Assembly: GCA_003427395.1 (NCBI GenBank)
Contig: BFEA01000018.1
Coordinates: 3,026,450-3,055,417 of the forward strand
Reading direction: 5' to 3'
DNA from: Chara braunii
Taxonomy: Eukaryota; Streptophyta; Charophyceae; Charales; Characeae
DNA length: 28,968 nt
Positions 9,406 to 18,739 of the stretch are shown piece by piece; the first letter of the stretch is position 1; each line of letters begins with the position of its first letter. Under the pieces are notes generated by a model. It was given only the letters and a program-made list of their open reading frames with translations. It had not been told where the DNA came from and made no database searches. The translations under genes were made by a program, and so were the position numbers.

Positions 9406-10394
9406 TTTGCAGATATAGACTTCCGATAGGGCACATTGAATACTATGCCAAGTGTCGATCCGTCATTTGTTTGTGTCAAACAAACTGGTGACAGTAAATA
9501 CCGATGATGAGACTGGTTGGATGAAAAAAGAGTCCTACGCCCCTTACTCGCTCCCGTTGATGGAGGCTAGCCTCTTTCTAGTGTAGCCAATCTTGTCATT
9601 GGTGGACTTGCACACTGCGTCATCGTAAAATACCCAGTTGCTGGCATGACGCCTATGAACCGTTTCGCTGCTGGACTTTGGATGCCGAAAGAGCTTTGAC
9701 TCTGTGCTCCTTACCTCCCTGGCTGATCACTCGGTCTTCAGACTTCGTGAGAAACCGGTAGAGGAAGAAAGCGCTTGTCATTGCCAGGTTGTCCAACAAT
9801 ATCTTCTATTCTTCACCCGCATCCTCTCCCTCCCCCTGCTTGACTGACAGGGATTTGCCACTATAAGGACGCTTAAACCACCAGCACCTCCACGTTTTTA
9901 GGCGGTTAACGCGGTGGATGAATTGGTGCATCGTGCGGGTCCATATGCATTTGCGGGTACTGGTGGTTTAACCTTCTCAAAGCAGGAGGCGGAGGGGGAG
10001 GCTGGGGTGGCTTGAGCTTCGATTTTTTCTCTATCGTCTTCCCCTGAACAAAACGCACGTATGTACAATTCAACTTTCCTTGGAAAAGTCAATTTCTCGG
10101 AGTGTCCCCCTGAAATCCAATTAGTATGCACATGCAAATAGTACGCATGTATGTTCTATTCGAAAAGTACACAAGTGTGTTCTATTCAAATAGTACGCAG
10201 GCCCATTCTTGGCTGGCTGGCATGCGTTCTTGAAGCCTTTCGTGAGTTGCGTGTTTCCTGAAGTCTTTCGGGATGGTGTGTTGCTCAAAGGCACTCGTTG
10301 GAGAAGAGCGCTCAATTGCACCTGCGCTAGTCGAGTTGTTGCTGTCGGATCGACCAGGTGCCAACGTCTCTATCGCACAGGGGAAGAAGATCAG
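9406..10394. other. Unassigned stretch with a 33-bp tandem repeat
   Basis: No gene recognised. At about 10134-10200 a unit containing AATAGTACGCATGTATGTTC recurs with a period near 33 bp (TTCTATTC, GTACACAAGTGTGTTC, TTCTATTCAAATAGTACGC). The rest is unique-looking sequence with short uninformative frames. Confidence 0.45.
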
Positions 10395-10480
10395 AAGCAG
10401 TAGTAGTAGCAGAAGGAGGAGAAGGAGAAGGAGGAGGAGGAGGAGAAGGAGAAGGAAGAGGAGGAGGAGGAGGAGGAAAT
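10395..10480. repeat. (GGA/GAA)n microsatellite
   Basis: AGGAGAAGG-type trinucleotide array, preceded by AGTAGTAGTAGC. Reading it as an arginine-rich protein is an artefact of the repeat. Confidence 0.9.
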
Positions 10481-10632
10481 AGCGTGCGTAGCGGATCTTG
10501 GCGCGATTGATGGCGATGGCGATGGGGGATCTTGGCGGTTGATGGTGATGGTGGATCTTCGCGGCGCGTGATGGATCTCGACGTCATTGCTGCAATGGTG
10601 ACTTCGGATGGAGGTGCGTGCCGCGCTGCGCA

Positions 10633-10740
10633 GTTCAAATGCTACCTACAGTTGGTAGTGGGCCCGACAATTCAAATGCTATCTACAACCAGTAGCTGGG
10701 CCGATAGTTTGAATGCCACGAGTGGCCGGTATTGGGCCCG
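10633..10740. repeat. Three tandem ~40-bp units with variable mini-hairpins
   Basis: Three units share TTCAAATGC (or TTTGAATGC) at the left and GGGCCCG/TGGGCCG at the right. The middle differs but can pair with itself: CTACC/GGTAG in unit 1, a weaker CTA/TAG in unit 2, and CCAC/GTGG in unit 3. The stems are short, so the pairing alone is weak evidence. Confidence 0.5.
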
Positions 10741-10760
10741 TGCACGAAACAAAAAAAGTT

Positions 10761-10770
10761 GTGTGTGTGT

Positions 10771-10862
<92 letters not shown>
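10761..10862. repeat. Compound (GT)n-(GA)n microsatellite
   Basis: GT dinucleotides to about 10802, then GA to 10862. The flank GGCAGGGTGTTCCCCTCCTT, then AGGGCAGGGTATTCC, is a short direct repeat. Confidence 0.95.
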
Positions 10863-11271
10863 CAGGGTGTTCCCCTCCTTAGGGCAGGGTATTCCATGAC
10901 TGGGGGGGCGGCACTCTTTTTTTTTTCTTTTTTTATTTTGCGCCGCATCGCGTACGGTGCACGATGCAGTGCGCGAGGTGCTTTAGACGGTTGGCGCGCA
11001 CCTCAATGCGCCGCATGTTGCTTGCCATTGAGGTAAAACTGTTTCATTGTTGGATTGGCTCTTCTCAAGTGTGCTTTGTTGTCTACAATAAAGGTATAAG
11101 CTGCGTCGATATTGGATCTACTCATTTGGGTGGAACAGGGGCTGTTGTGGTGAAAATCTACAATGGACACATAGCTTTTAGGGTCGCTGTTGAGGGCGGC
11201 CCCTCAAACAAATTGCCCGACCCATCTCTTAATTTTGGCGGGCGGGGGAACTCCGATCCAGTCCCCCTTGG

Positions 11272-11306
<35 letters not shown>

Positions 11307-12105
11307 CGGGGGACCCCAATTTCCACCCTTGTGGTGCACTGGATGTGCACGCCGCGTGCACAATGCCAGTGTGCCGCATAGGCGAGACTGGTGCGGACGT
11401 GATGTGCCACAAGTATGGTCCGTTTTTGAACTCCGTTGATTTTGCAACAACCTGTCTGGGTCCTGTTTGATCTTGGTCTTCGGTCTGAGCTTACAGCATC
11501 CGTTTGATTTTGTTGACTTGGGAATCATGTGTACCAGTACGGTCCTGATGAAAACCATTAGGGAATGCTCATATTAGGAATGTCTCTGTCTGTGATTACG
11601 GCCAGATTTAGCAGGAATATTATGAGTGTGAATTTCCCTTTTGTTTGCTTGAGAATCTAAAGCAAGATAGGACTTGGGGTATAATTGGTCAATTCCTGAG
11701 TGTCCAGAATTGTGCGCGCACACACGTAACAGTGCAGTCTGGCTCCTGTGCTCGTCTTAGAAAACTCCAAGAAACAGGAGCACAATGCCATTGTAGTGTG
11801 CCGACTGATGAACCTTAAAGAAACTTCAATCCCCGAAAACAAGGAAGAGCCAGAGTTCCATTGAGGAAAAACAACGTACCCACACTAAGACTTTGTGAAT
11901 GTATGTGATTGGGATCATGGATGCCCCTTGATGTATCCGAGTGACCATTGATCAGTCGAGAAAGTCACTTGTGTGAGTACGCCCTGGAGGTCAACAATGG
12001 ACTCCTTTTCCCTCTGCACACAACCCACTTCCTCTCCTCTGTGCTCCCCCCTCCGCTCTACTCCCTACTTGCTTCCCCCCTTCTACCGTTTTCTCTTTTG
12101 GAAAC
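10863..12105. other. Unassigned region with a 31-nt poly(T)
   Basis: T at about 11273-11303 may be the tail of a minus-strand retroposon whose body (11304-11410) contains the palindromic pair GTGCAC...GTGCAC. Sequence around 10960-11040 has repeated GCGCCGCAT/GCGCGCACC words. No gene recognised. Confidence 0.4.
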
Positions 12106-12220
12106 ATTGCTTTGGAAGAGCTCAATCCAATGGGTGATAAGAGCGCCCCTTGAGTCAAGCCCTTCCAAAGAGGAGGGCTCCCACTGGTATGGAGCTCCAC
12201 CTGCTGGAAACTGGCCCCAG
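12106..12220 (-). mobile_element. Structured SINE-like family, copy 2 (diverged)
   Basis: CTTTGGAAG (12110-12118) pairs with CTTCCAAAG (12162-12170). Inside, CTCAA pairs with TTGAG, and the loop holds GGGTGATAAGAGCG. The right part, GGTATGGAGCTCCACCTGCT followed by GGAAACTGG, matches copies at 4.2 and 28.4 kb. The pure poly(A) is lost; only an interrupted T-rich stretch (GTTTTCTCTTTT, 12089-12099) remains on its 3' side. Confidence 0.5.
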
Positions 12221-12527
12221 TGTTTCTTCTGTTTTTTTAATTACTTTGGAGGCGGTGTCTTATTTCAGCACCGACTAACCCAACTTACCAAAGAACATAT
12301 TTATGTATATATTTTATATTTTATTTACTTCGAAAAGTAATATATATATTGACAAATATTTTGCTAGAATGTCTTGCTCGGCCTGTGGATCATGGGTCAT
12401 GATCGCACCCTGCTCATCCTCCCATTGGAATAGAACGACCAGACACCATGAATGTATTAATCACAAGTTTTAGGTTGATACGTGCCTTAGTGACAAGTTT
12501 TAGGTTAGATACATGCCTTTCATGTTC
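12221..12527. other. AT-rich spacer with a 31-bp tandem pair before the gap
   Basis: AT-rich sequence at 12295-12360 (TATATAT, TTTATATTTTATTTACTT). At about 12461-12520 a unit containing ACAAGTTTTAGGTT and TACRTGCCTT occurs twice, directly beside the assembly gap. Confidence 0.6.
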
Positions 12528-13067
12528 NNNNNNNNNNNNNNNNNNNNNNNNNNNNNNNNNNNNNNNNNNNNNNNNNNNNNNNNNNNNNNNNNNNNNNNNN
12601 NNNNNNNNNNNNNNNNNNNNNNNNNNNNNNNNNNNNNNNNNNNNNNNNNNNNNNNNNNNNNNNNNNNNNNNNNNNNNNNNNNNNNNNNNNNNNNNNNNNN
12701 NNNNNNNNNNNNNNNNNNNNNNNNNNNNNNNNNNNNNNNNNNNNNNNNNNNNNNNNNNNNNNNNNNNNNNNNNNNNNNNNNNNNNNNNNNNNNNNNNNNN
12801 NNNNNNNNNNNNNNNNNNNNNNNNNNNNNNNNNNNNNNNNNNNNNNNNNNNNNNNNNNNNNNNNNNNNNNNNNNNNNNNNNNNNNNNNNNNNNNNNNNNN
12901 NNNNNNNNNNNNNNNNNNNNNNNNNNNNNNNNNNNNNNNNNNNNNNNNNNNNNNNNNNNNNNNNNNNNNNNNNNNNNNNNNNNNNNNNNNNNNNNNNNNN
13001 NNNNNNNNNNNNNNNNNNNNNNNNNNNNNNNNNNNNNNNNNNNNNNNNNNNNNNNNNNNNNNNNNNN
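12528..13067. other. Assembly gap, 540 N
   Basis: Continuous N. The left flank is a tandem repeat, a common reason for assembly failure. Open frames spanning the gap are meaningless. Confidence 1.
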
Positions 13068-14250
13068 TGAAGCAATGAACTTGTAGCAACCAAAATGAAC
13101 ACGGATGGAAAAAAAACTACTAATGAAATGACACCCCCTTTGCTGCTGTTATTGATGTTATTGCAACAACCCTAACATAGTCCACCCTCCTGCAAAAAGG
13201 AACTAAAGTGCAAATAGCACTAGTACACGACCATACATCGGCCGCGGTGTCGAGCGCATCGGTCCCGCATCGCATAAGGGTGGGACCCTCCCGGTTGCGT
13301 CACGCAAGAATTGGTCTACCTCGTCGCGAATACACATGGAGCTTCCGCTAGCCGCTCTGGCCGAGTGCACCAGCCGTACCTCTCACGAGCCCCTACGACA
13401 GGATAGGGCCAACGCGAGGCACGACTTACCTCCACCTTACGGGAGCTATCACCTCCCTTCGGTGGGCGTATCCCCGCCGAGCTACCAGTCCACAGTACGA
13501 AAGCTAATCAGTTGCAATCGCAGAGGTGGACCAGCCGAGGGCATTTCTCGTTCACTCTACATAGGGGGTATGTGCGGTTTTTACGCCTATCTGACCCGCA
13601 CGTGAACCGACGCACTGGGGGGCTGAAGTCCCAAGCGCGACTCGTCGTCGGTCGATTAGGATGTATCCCACATACCACACGTTATACCACAACTCTCACG
13701 CACACGGAATGACACAAAACAAACAACACAACAACACTCCTAGTCCCTTTGGTAGCCATCCCATAACCTTTCGACGCGGAAAATCGGATAGGCGACACGC
13801 GTGAAACTTAGTATAAAACTGCGAGGACGCAGAGTCTTCCCATATCGAGTAGCAATGTATGAATATGCAAGCAGTCGCAATGATGGCGTACTATGTAGTG
13901 CCCATAGTCAATCGGTCCCTCGTGGATCCAAGTACCGCTTATGACACTGAAGTGTCAATCTCGAAGTATTGTGAGGGGCGACCCCTTGACGACACTGCAC
14001 GGCTGAAGGAACAATCGTTTGGCCCCTGCGGCACCTTCAGCCCTTAGGCTGAGTGCCGCGATGGGCAGGGCAAATAGGCTCTGCGCGGGGTGATCCCTTG
14101 TACGTAGAGTCTGGGACCTGGGATGTCCTGGATAAGGATCTCGAATCCAGGCCCAGGACCAACGTCTGACTAAGAAACTTTTAAGAAGCAAAACGGTAAA
14201 GGAAGGGAGTCTCCTTCCGTTTCTCAATTTGAACCCCCATTAAACCCTCA
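13068..14250. other. Unassigned region, possible LTR edge on the minus strand
   Basis: On the minus strand a polypurine-like GCAGGAGGGTGGAC (about 13180-13193) is followed by TATGTTAGGGTTGTTGCA, which has the form of a polypurine tract plus LTR start (TG). If so the LTR runs leftward into the gap. Plus-strand GTATAAAACTGC at about 13811-13822 is a TATA-like motif. No integrase, RT or gag was recognised. The GC-rich part at 13220-13660 contains short hairpins and no domain. Confidence 0.25.
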
Positions 14251-14380
14251 GGCGTGGGCTCTTTAGGCCATACAAACACTCAAACATCCCCTTCCACTTC
14301 CCCTCCACCTTCCTCTCTCTCTCCCCCTCCCTCTCCTTCTCCTTCCTCTTTTTGCCAGCATCCTTTTCTTCTTCTTGTTC

Positions 14381-14535
14381 TTCTTCTTTTTCTTCGTCTT
14401 CATCTTCTTCTTCTTCTTCTTCTTCTTCTTCTTCTTCTTCTTCTTCTTCCTTTTTTTTTTTTTTTTTCCCTTCTTCTTCTTCTGCATCATTCGTATCTTT
14501 GTTTTCTTCTTCTTTTTCTTCTTCTTCTTCTTCGT
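14381..14535. repeat. (TTC)n microsatellite with T tract
   Basis: TTC trinucleotides, interrupted by a run of about 17 T near 14451-14467. The poly-serine, poly-leucine and poly-lysine frames over it come from the repeat and are not counted as protein. Confidence 0.95.
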
Positions 14536-14668
14536 CATCATTTGCCCCCCCACGCCGGCTGAGATCGACCCCTCCTTTGTCTTCGTTGTTTATATTGGGA
14601 CGTCGGCAGGTTCGTTCATCCTCTCCTCCTCCCAGTCCCTCTTCCTCTCGACGTCGTGTTGATGCTAA

Positions 14669-15638
14669 TCTGCGGGGTTCTTTGTCTTACTGACAACCTT
14701 CTCTGCCAGGTCGACGACGTTCATCATTCATGCGCCCCGCCAGATCAGACCTAGCTTTCCAGTGGTGACTGAATCGGATTTGCGGGTAGATCTACCAAAT
14801 GCTTGTGGGTTGACAACCACAAATGTTTGCCTATAGGCTTATCAACGTCAATGTTATACTACTTCCCATTTTGTTACAATTGCTTATCAACTTGAAGTTG
14901 TTGAAAATCAGTTGTTGTATGACCATAATGGTCCACTGCCTGAAGGTAGTAATTATACTACCTCAGGAGGCTTTACTATAAATGTCTTACAACTAGCTTT
15001 CCACGATCACCACCTTCTTATATATCATGCGACGCCAGGCGATGACCTTAATGACCATCCTTATATTTCTGCCTGTATATTTTGCACAGACCCGGACATT
15101 ATATGGCACTCATTCGTGCAACTGCCCAGTGGGAACTGTGGGATGGTGGGACAATGATTCAGGTTATTTTCAACATAAATGAATTTCTGTGTGCATTACC
15201 GAATCATACTTTATTATGGATTATTGATGGACTCTCGTGTGACACCTGTCGGGACAGGGATGCCGTGCGTCTTGGCTGCGGAATTCATCACCTATGCCAT
15301 CAACATTATCAATCTATTGCAACCGCCGCCGTCTGTGTCGAAGGGTGTCCAACATTTCCGCGTTGTATACATCCTTATCACCTAGATATTCGCTGTCCCT
15401 TTTGGCCTCAAGGACGCTATCATGACTGCATGATGCCGCACTGTGATGAACGTCTTGCTGTTTTCTTGACATGTGGACAACATGTCCTTTGTCAGGACTG
15501 TTTTGATGGGATGGTCCGTGCTAGTCGTTCTGCTGAATGCTGTGCTGAATTAGAACTCTCCTTGGGTATCCTTGTGAACATCCACGTCATCCTCAGCGTG
15601 CCTGTCCTATCTGCCGAGGTGGGGGCTCCTCTTCCTGA
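14669..15638 (+). pseudogene. Broken Josephin-like cysteine protease fused to two RING-like zinc modules
   Basis: In the first frame LPNACGLTTTN carries a candidate catalytic Cys (codon 14804-14806). Then TSHFVTIAYQLEVVE and SGGFTINVLQLAF resemble the IAHQLDEEE and GFFSIQVI blocks of Josephin (ataxin-3-type) deubiquitinases. After a frame change near 15090, GHYMALIRATAQWELWDGG gives the candidate His (15097-15099) and an Asp 15 residues later, where ataxin-3 has Asn. The Cys-to-His spacing is about 98 residues, close to ataxin-3. Next come C-x2-C-x9-C-x2-H-x2-C-x2-H from CDTC (15238) and C-x4-C-x9-C-x2-H-x2-C-x2-C (15427-15501). CPIC at 15603-15614, in a third frame, completes the second module before TGA at 15636-15638. 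An in-frame TAG lies at 14834-14836. TTCTCTGCCAG at about 14699-14709 could be a 3' splice site. The N-terminus is not identified. Stop and frameshifts suggest a pseudogene or base errors in a live gene. Confidence 0.55.
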
Positions 15639-15644
15639 CTGTTC

Positions 15645-15650
15645 AATAAA
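15645..15650 (+). promoter_or_regulatory. Polyadenylation signal AATAAA
   Basis: Canonical hexamer 7 nt past the stop codon of the Josephin-RING reading. A-rich sequence begins about 40 nt downstream (15688-15710). This supports transcription of, or retroposition from, a plus-strand mRNA. Confidence 0.5.
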
Positions 15651-15729
15651 ATTAAGCGATCAGGAGCAATACTGATTGTAGAACAGATAAAAAAAAGAAA
15701 GACAAAAAGTATAATTTTTGGAGAACAGG

Positions 15730-15757
<28 letters not shown>
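15730..15757 (+). other. 28-nt poly(A) tract downstream of the Josephin-RING sequence
   Basis: Pure A run 80 nt after AATAAA, preceded by interrupted A-rich sequence. It may be the tail of a processed retrocopy of the upstream gene. Alternatively it belongs to a separate retroposon, because the distance from the signal is longer than usual. Confidence 0.4.
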
Positions 15758-15760
<3 letters not shown>

Positions 15761-15860
15761 TGTTGAACTTTGTAGTGACAGTGACAATTGGTTTATCTGT
15801 GGGATGTGTCATTTGCTTTGTTTCTTTTTCTTTTCTTTGACCTTTCTCTTTCTCTTGCCT

Positions 15861-16005
15861 CTGTAAGGTTTGGTTTCCTCCTCCTTTTCTTTACCTCTTT
15901 GCCTTTTGGCTGCGTGCAAGTGGGTCCTTGTGACACACGGGGATGGGGGCAGCCAACGCTCAACCTGTTGTCCACGTGGCTGGCCTTGTACGTAAGAGGT
16001 GATGA
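15861..16005 (+). repeat. Dispersed repeat family R1, copy A
   Basis: GGTTTGGTTTCCTCCTCC, then TTTACCTCTTTGCCTTTTGG, GCGTGCAAGTGGGTCCTTGT, GACACACGGGGATGGGGGC and CCACGTGG-TGGCCTTGTACG. Two further copies lie at 26611-26737 and 26881-26974. GCCTTTTGGCT...CAAGTG echoes the 5' part of U2 snRNA with five central mismatches; this may be chance. No ORF is conserved. Confidence 0.75.
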
Positions 16006-16780
16006 ACATGTGGGGTTTTCCTTCCTTCTTTTCCTTTCCTTTTTTTTTTTTTTTTTTCGCCATCGGGCCCTGATTCACAGTGTGACAATATATATAAAAG
16101 GGGGGGGGGGTAATTACGTGACGATCACTTCTCACAATCATAGTGGGACTCCTCTCAGCCATATACATGTAGTCAATTTCAAAGTCTTAATCACAAAACA
16201 TACTTGCAATCACATCAAAGAATCAACCAAAGGTCCACACACTACACGAGGTCAACTTCAACTATTTTCTATATTCATATCCCCCGCTTTGGCCATGCAA
16301 GCCCCAACCTTTGTCCAACCTTCCGAGAAAGCACCTTCGCTAAATGACCATTCAATAAAAGTCCGGGTGAAAACCTTAATAAAACAATAGAACCACCAGG
16401 GCTAAAACCTTTTAGGTTGGGTAATGAGAATGGATTGGAGTTGAGTCGTAGACCGACGAATCGGCAATCGACGTGTTATCAGTGATAACAGAAGGTGATC
16501 CTTGTGGGATTAAGCTGAAAATAGTCCAAATCTTGAATCAGAATGATCAAAATGACCTGTACCATAAAACATGCCAATGCCCAAGCTAAGCTTATAAGTG
16601 TACGGAAAGTAAATCCTCACACCACTTTCCTTATCAAGAATCCTTCTAATAACTAAGCCTAAGTCTACCTCTAAGTCGATACCCTAGGAAATATAGACTT
16701 ATGACAGAATCTCCCCTATACAGAGTGAATTGCCAGAATCGCCACGTGTCGAAATATAATCTATCTCCTTTAAACTAAAG

Positions 16781-17298
16781 AAAATTTCGGCAGCGCTTCC
16801 CGTACGGAAAGTGCCTTCTCATAATTTATACTAGCAGAAATAATCTCCAACTTTTGAAAGTCAAATTTTGTTTAACTTCCCGAAGTAGTAAAAATTGGGC
16901 AGCATCTCCTTTAGAAAGGTATACTTCCCAAATTTATACTAAGTCAGATTAGAACTCGAAGTGAACTTGAGTTCAACCAAGACAAAATTTAACTAACTCC
17001 TTAGATTTGTAGAAATTTTGGCAGCACCCCCTTTAGAAAAGTGTTATCCCAAGATTTATACAAAGCTAAGTTCAGAATCTAAAATGAATTCGACTTCTCA
17101 AGGTCCAATTTTGTTTAACTCCCTGAATTAGCAAAAATTTGGGCAGCACTCCCTTTAGAAAATGAGACTTTCCAGATTTTTACGTGGTCATGTATACAAT
17201 TTAGATAAACTGAATTTTGAAAAGTCAAAATTTGATTTTGGATTTGAAGAAATTTTGGCAACGCTTCCTGTAGAGAAAGTGGCTTACCAAGATTTATA
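16781..17298. repeat. Five degenerate ~110-122 bp tandem units
   Basis: Units start near 16781, 16891, 17013, 17133 and 17250. Each has A(A)ATTTTGGCAGC, then CTCCCTTTAGAAAR, then CC(A)AGATTTATAC, separated by AAAGTCAAATTTTG/TTTAACTCC sequence. In units 2-5 the ends pair: AAATTTTGG with CCAAGATTT in units 3 and 5, AAAATTTGG with CCAGATTTT in unit 4. No protein frame is shared. The base composition is more AT-rich than the neighbours. Confidence 0.75.
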
Positions 17299-17593
17299 CG
17301 AAGCCAAGCATAAGAAATAATCCCAGAGGATGTGAAATTTGATCTAAGTAAAAAAAACTAGCTCAGAAAATGCAAGAATTGAAACTAACTCCTATAGCTC
17401 TAGCACGTGGCGAGCATCTAAAACAACTACATGTCAAACTGAAACTCAGACTAGGTAGTGATCTCACTCAACCACATGCAAGGCCAAACCACAAAGGTAA
17501 GTACTGTCACCAACCTAAAGTCAACCTTGGTCAAACAATAGTTCGTAGTCTTTCAATGATTTATCCCTTATACCCAGCTTACATAAGGCGCAA

Positions 17594-18373
17594 AGCTAGA
17601 CCACCCAATCTTATGGGAACCTGTCTAGCTCAACCATTGAACATACACAAACATAGGGCACTACAACTTTTCTCTTCTTTGGGCTTATGACTAGGCTGTC
17701 CAACCAAGTCGCCCTGAATTGTTTAAGTATCCGAGTTATATATAATTGTCTGCTCATAGTCTTTTAAGGTAACATATGACTGAACCGATCATCTTAGATC
17801 AAGGTTCAGCCTGTCCCTTCTTAAGGTAACATATGACTGAACCGATCATCTTAGATCAAGGTTCAACCTGTCCCTTCTTACATCAAATTTATTCTTAATT
17901 CATATTCTCTTCAGTTAATGATAAGCTATAGTCAGACCATCCAATGTTATGGAAAAATGTCTGACTAGCCTATTCTTAATTAAAGTAGTATAGAAGTATA
18001 AACAAGTTTATCCCTTTGGTTTTAGCATGTGCGTGACTCCAGACTAGACCACCCAATCTTATGGGAACCTGTCAAGTCCTTTGCCTGAATTCTCCCTCAG
18101 AATAAAACAAAAGAGAGTCACGGTCATCCAATCTTATGGAACATGCCCAATTCTCTTTCAGAAACTAATAAAACATAAGAAAACCCAAAGAAACAAGGCA
18201 ACCAAGCCATCAAATCTTATTGAAAAATGTTTGGTCCCTGAAAATCAAGCACAAACAACCCTCGCAAGTCAAAGCAACCAGACCACCCAACCTTATGGGA
18301 ACTTGTTTGGTCCTTCAGGCAGGCAAAAACAAACATAGCACTGGGCCCTCCAATCATATGGAGACTCTCCTAG
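17594..18373. repeat. Array of nine stem-loops with conserved ATCTTA-type loop
   Basis: Hairpins occur at 17594-17630, 17780-17809, 17837-17866, 17930-17966, 18042-18078, 18110-18158, 18201-18235, 18277-18311 and 18341-18373. The hexaloop is ATCTTA in six, ATGTTA, ACCTTA and ATCATA in one each. The inner stem is CCCA/TGGG, CCA/TGG, GATC/GATC, CAA/TTG or CTCCA/TGGAG. The outer arms differ but pair: AGCTAGAC/GTCTAGCT, CTGAACC/GGTTCAG, TAGTCAGAC/GTCTGACTA, ACCAAGC/GTTTGGT. Spacing is 57 to about 190 bp. I do not recognise the family. It could be a palindromic repeat family, a structured RNA, or a protein-binding array. Confidence 0.8.
17764..17877. repeat. Near-perfect 57-bp tandem duplication
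   Basis: Units 17764-17820 and 17821-17877, beginning TTAAGGTAACATATGACTGA, differ at one base (G at 17809, A at 17866). Each contains one hairpin of the array above. The duplication is therefore recent and shows one way the array grows. Confidence 0.95.
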
Positions 18374-18640
18374 CCTTTGGTTGACCCAGTCAAACACAAG
18401 CAATACAACCTTCTTCCCACCTTTCCCCAGATGCAATCTGTTTTTACAATCTTCTTTCAGTCAACACAGCAAAGCTGAAATGAAAACTTGCATAATCAAT
18501 CTTTTACTTAAATCTGGTTTGTCGTGAAAGTCAAACTGAAAGTCAAAGTAGGGATGTAAGCCGTATACTCAGTCAACCATAGCAAGATGTACAACTAAAG
18601 GTTATAACTGGATTTATAGAGGGAAAGCAAAAGATTACCT

Positions 18641-18731
18641 CTCAGTTCCTCCTGAGTTCCGGCAGAGCTCCCACAATCAGTGGGCTGACTCCCCATAGAG
18701 TCTTGTTGTGGTCCTACGGGTTGCAATCCCG
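18641..18731. other. Run of four short consecutive hairpins
   Basis: CTCAG (18641-18645)/CTGAG (18652-18656), CCCAC (18670-18674)/GTGGG (18680-18684), GACTC (18687-18691)/GAGTC (18698-18702) and CGGG (18117+600, i.e. 18717-18720)/CCCG (18728-18731) follow one another. Each stem is only 4-5 bp, so individual stems may be chance. Confidence 0.35.
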
Positions 18732-18739
18732 CCTGCCGC

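Noticed and set aside
12448-13102. Long frames on both strands across 12.5-13.1 kb
   Set aside because: They consist of the 540-N gap.
14095-14165. tRNA from GGATCTCGAATCC on the minus strand
   Set aside because: The B-box-like word carries an insertion and no cloverleaf can be drawn.
14263-14693. Poly-Lys, poly-Ser and poly-Leu/Phe frames over the TTC array
   Set aside because: Simple-sequence artefact. The part right of 14540 might adjoin the Josephin-RING gene, but nothing there is recognisable.
17370-18338. Plus frames at 17370-17690 and 18081-18338 as genes
   Set aside because: They run through the hairpin repeats, share no domain, and the repeated words fall in different frames.
17594-18373. 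CRISPR array
   Set aside because: The constant part is a loop of 6 nt, the stems vary, spacing is irregular, and the surroundings are eukaryotic retroposon-rich DNA with no cas genes.
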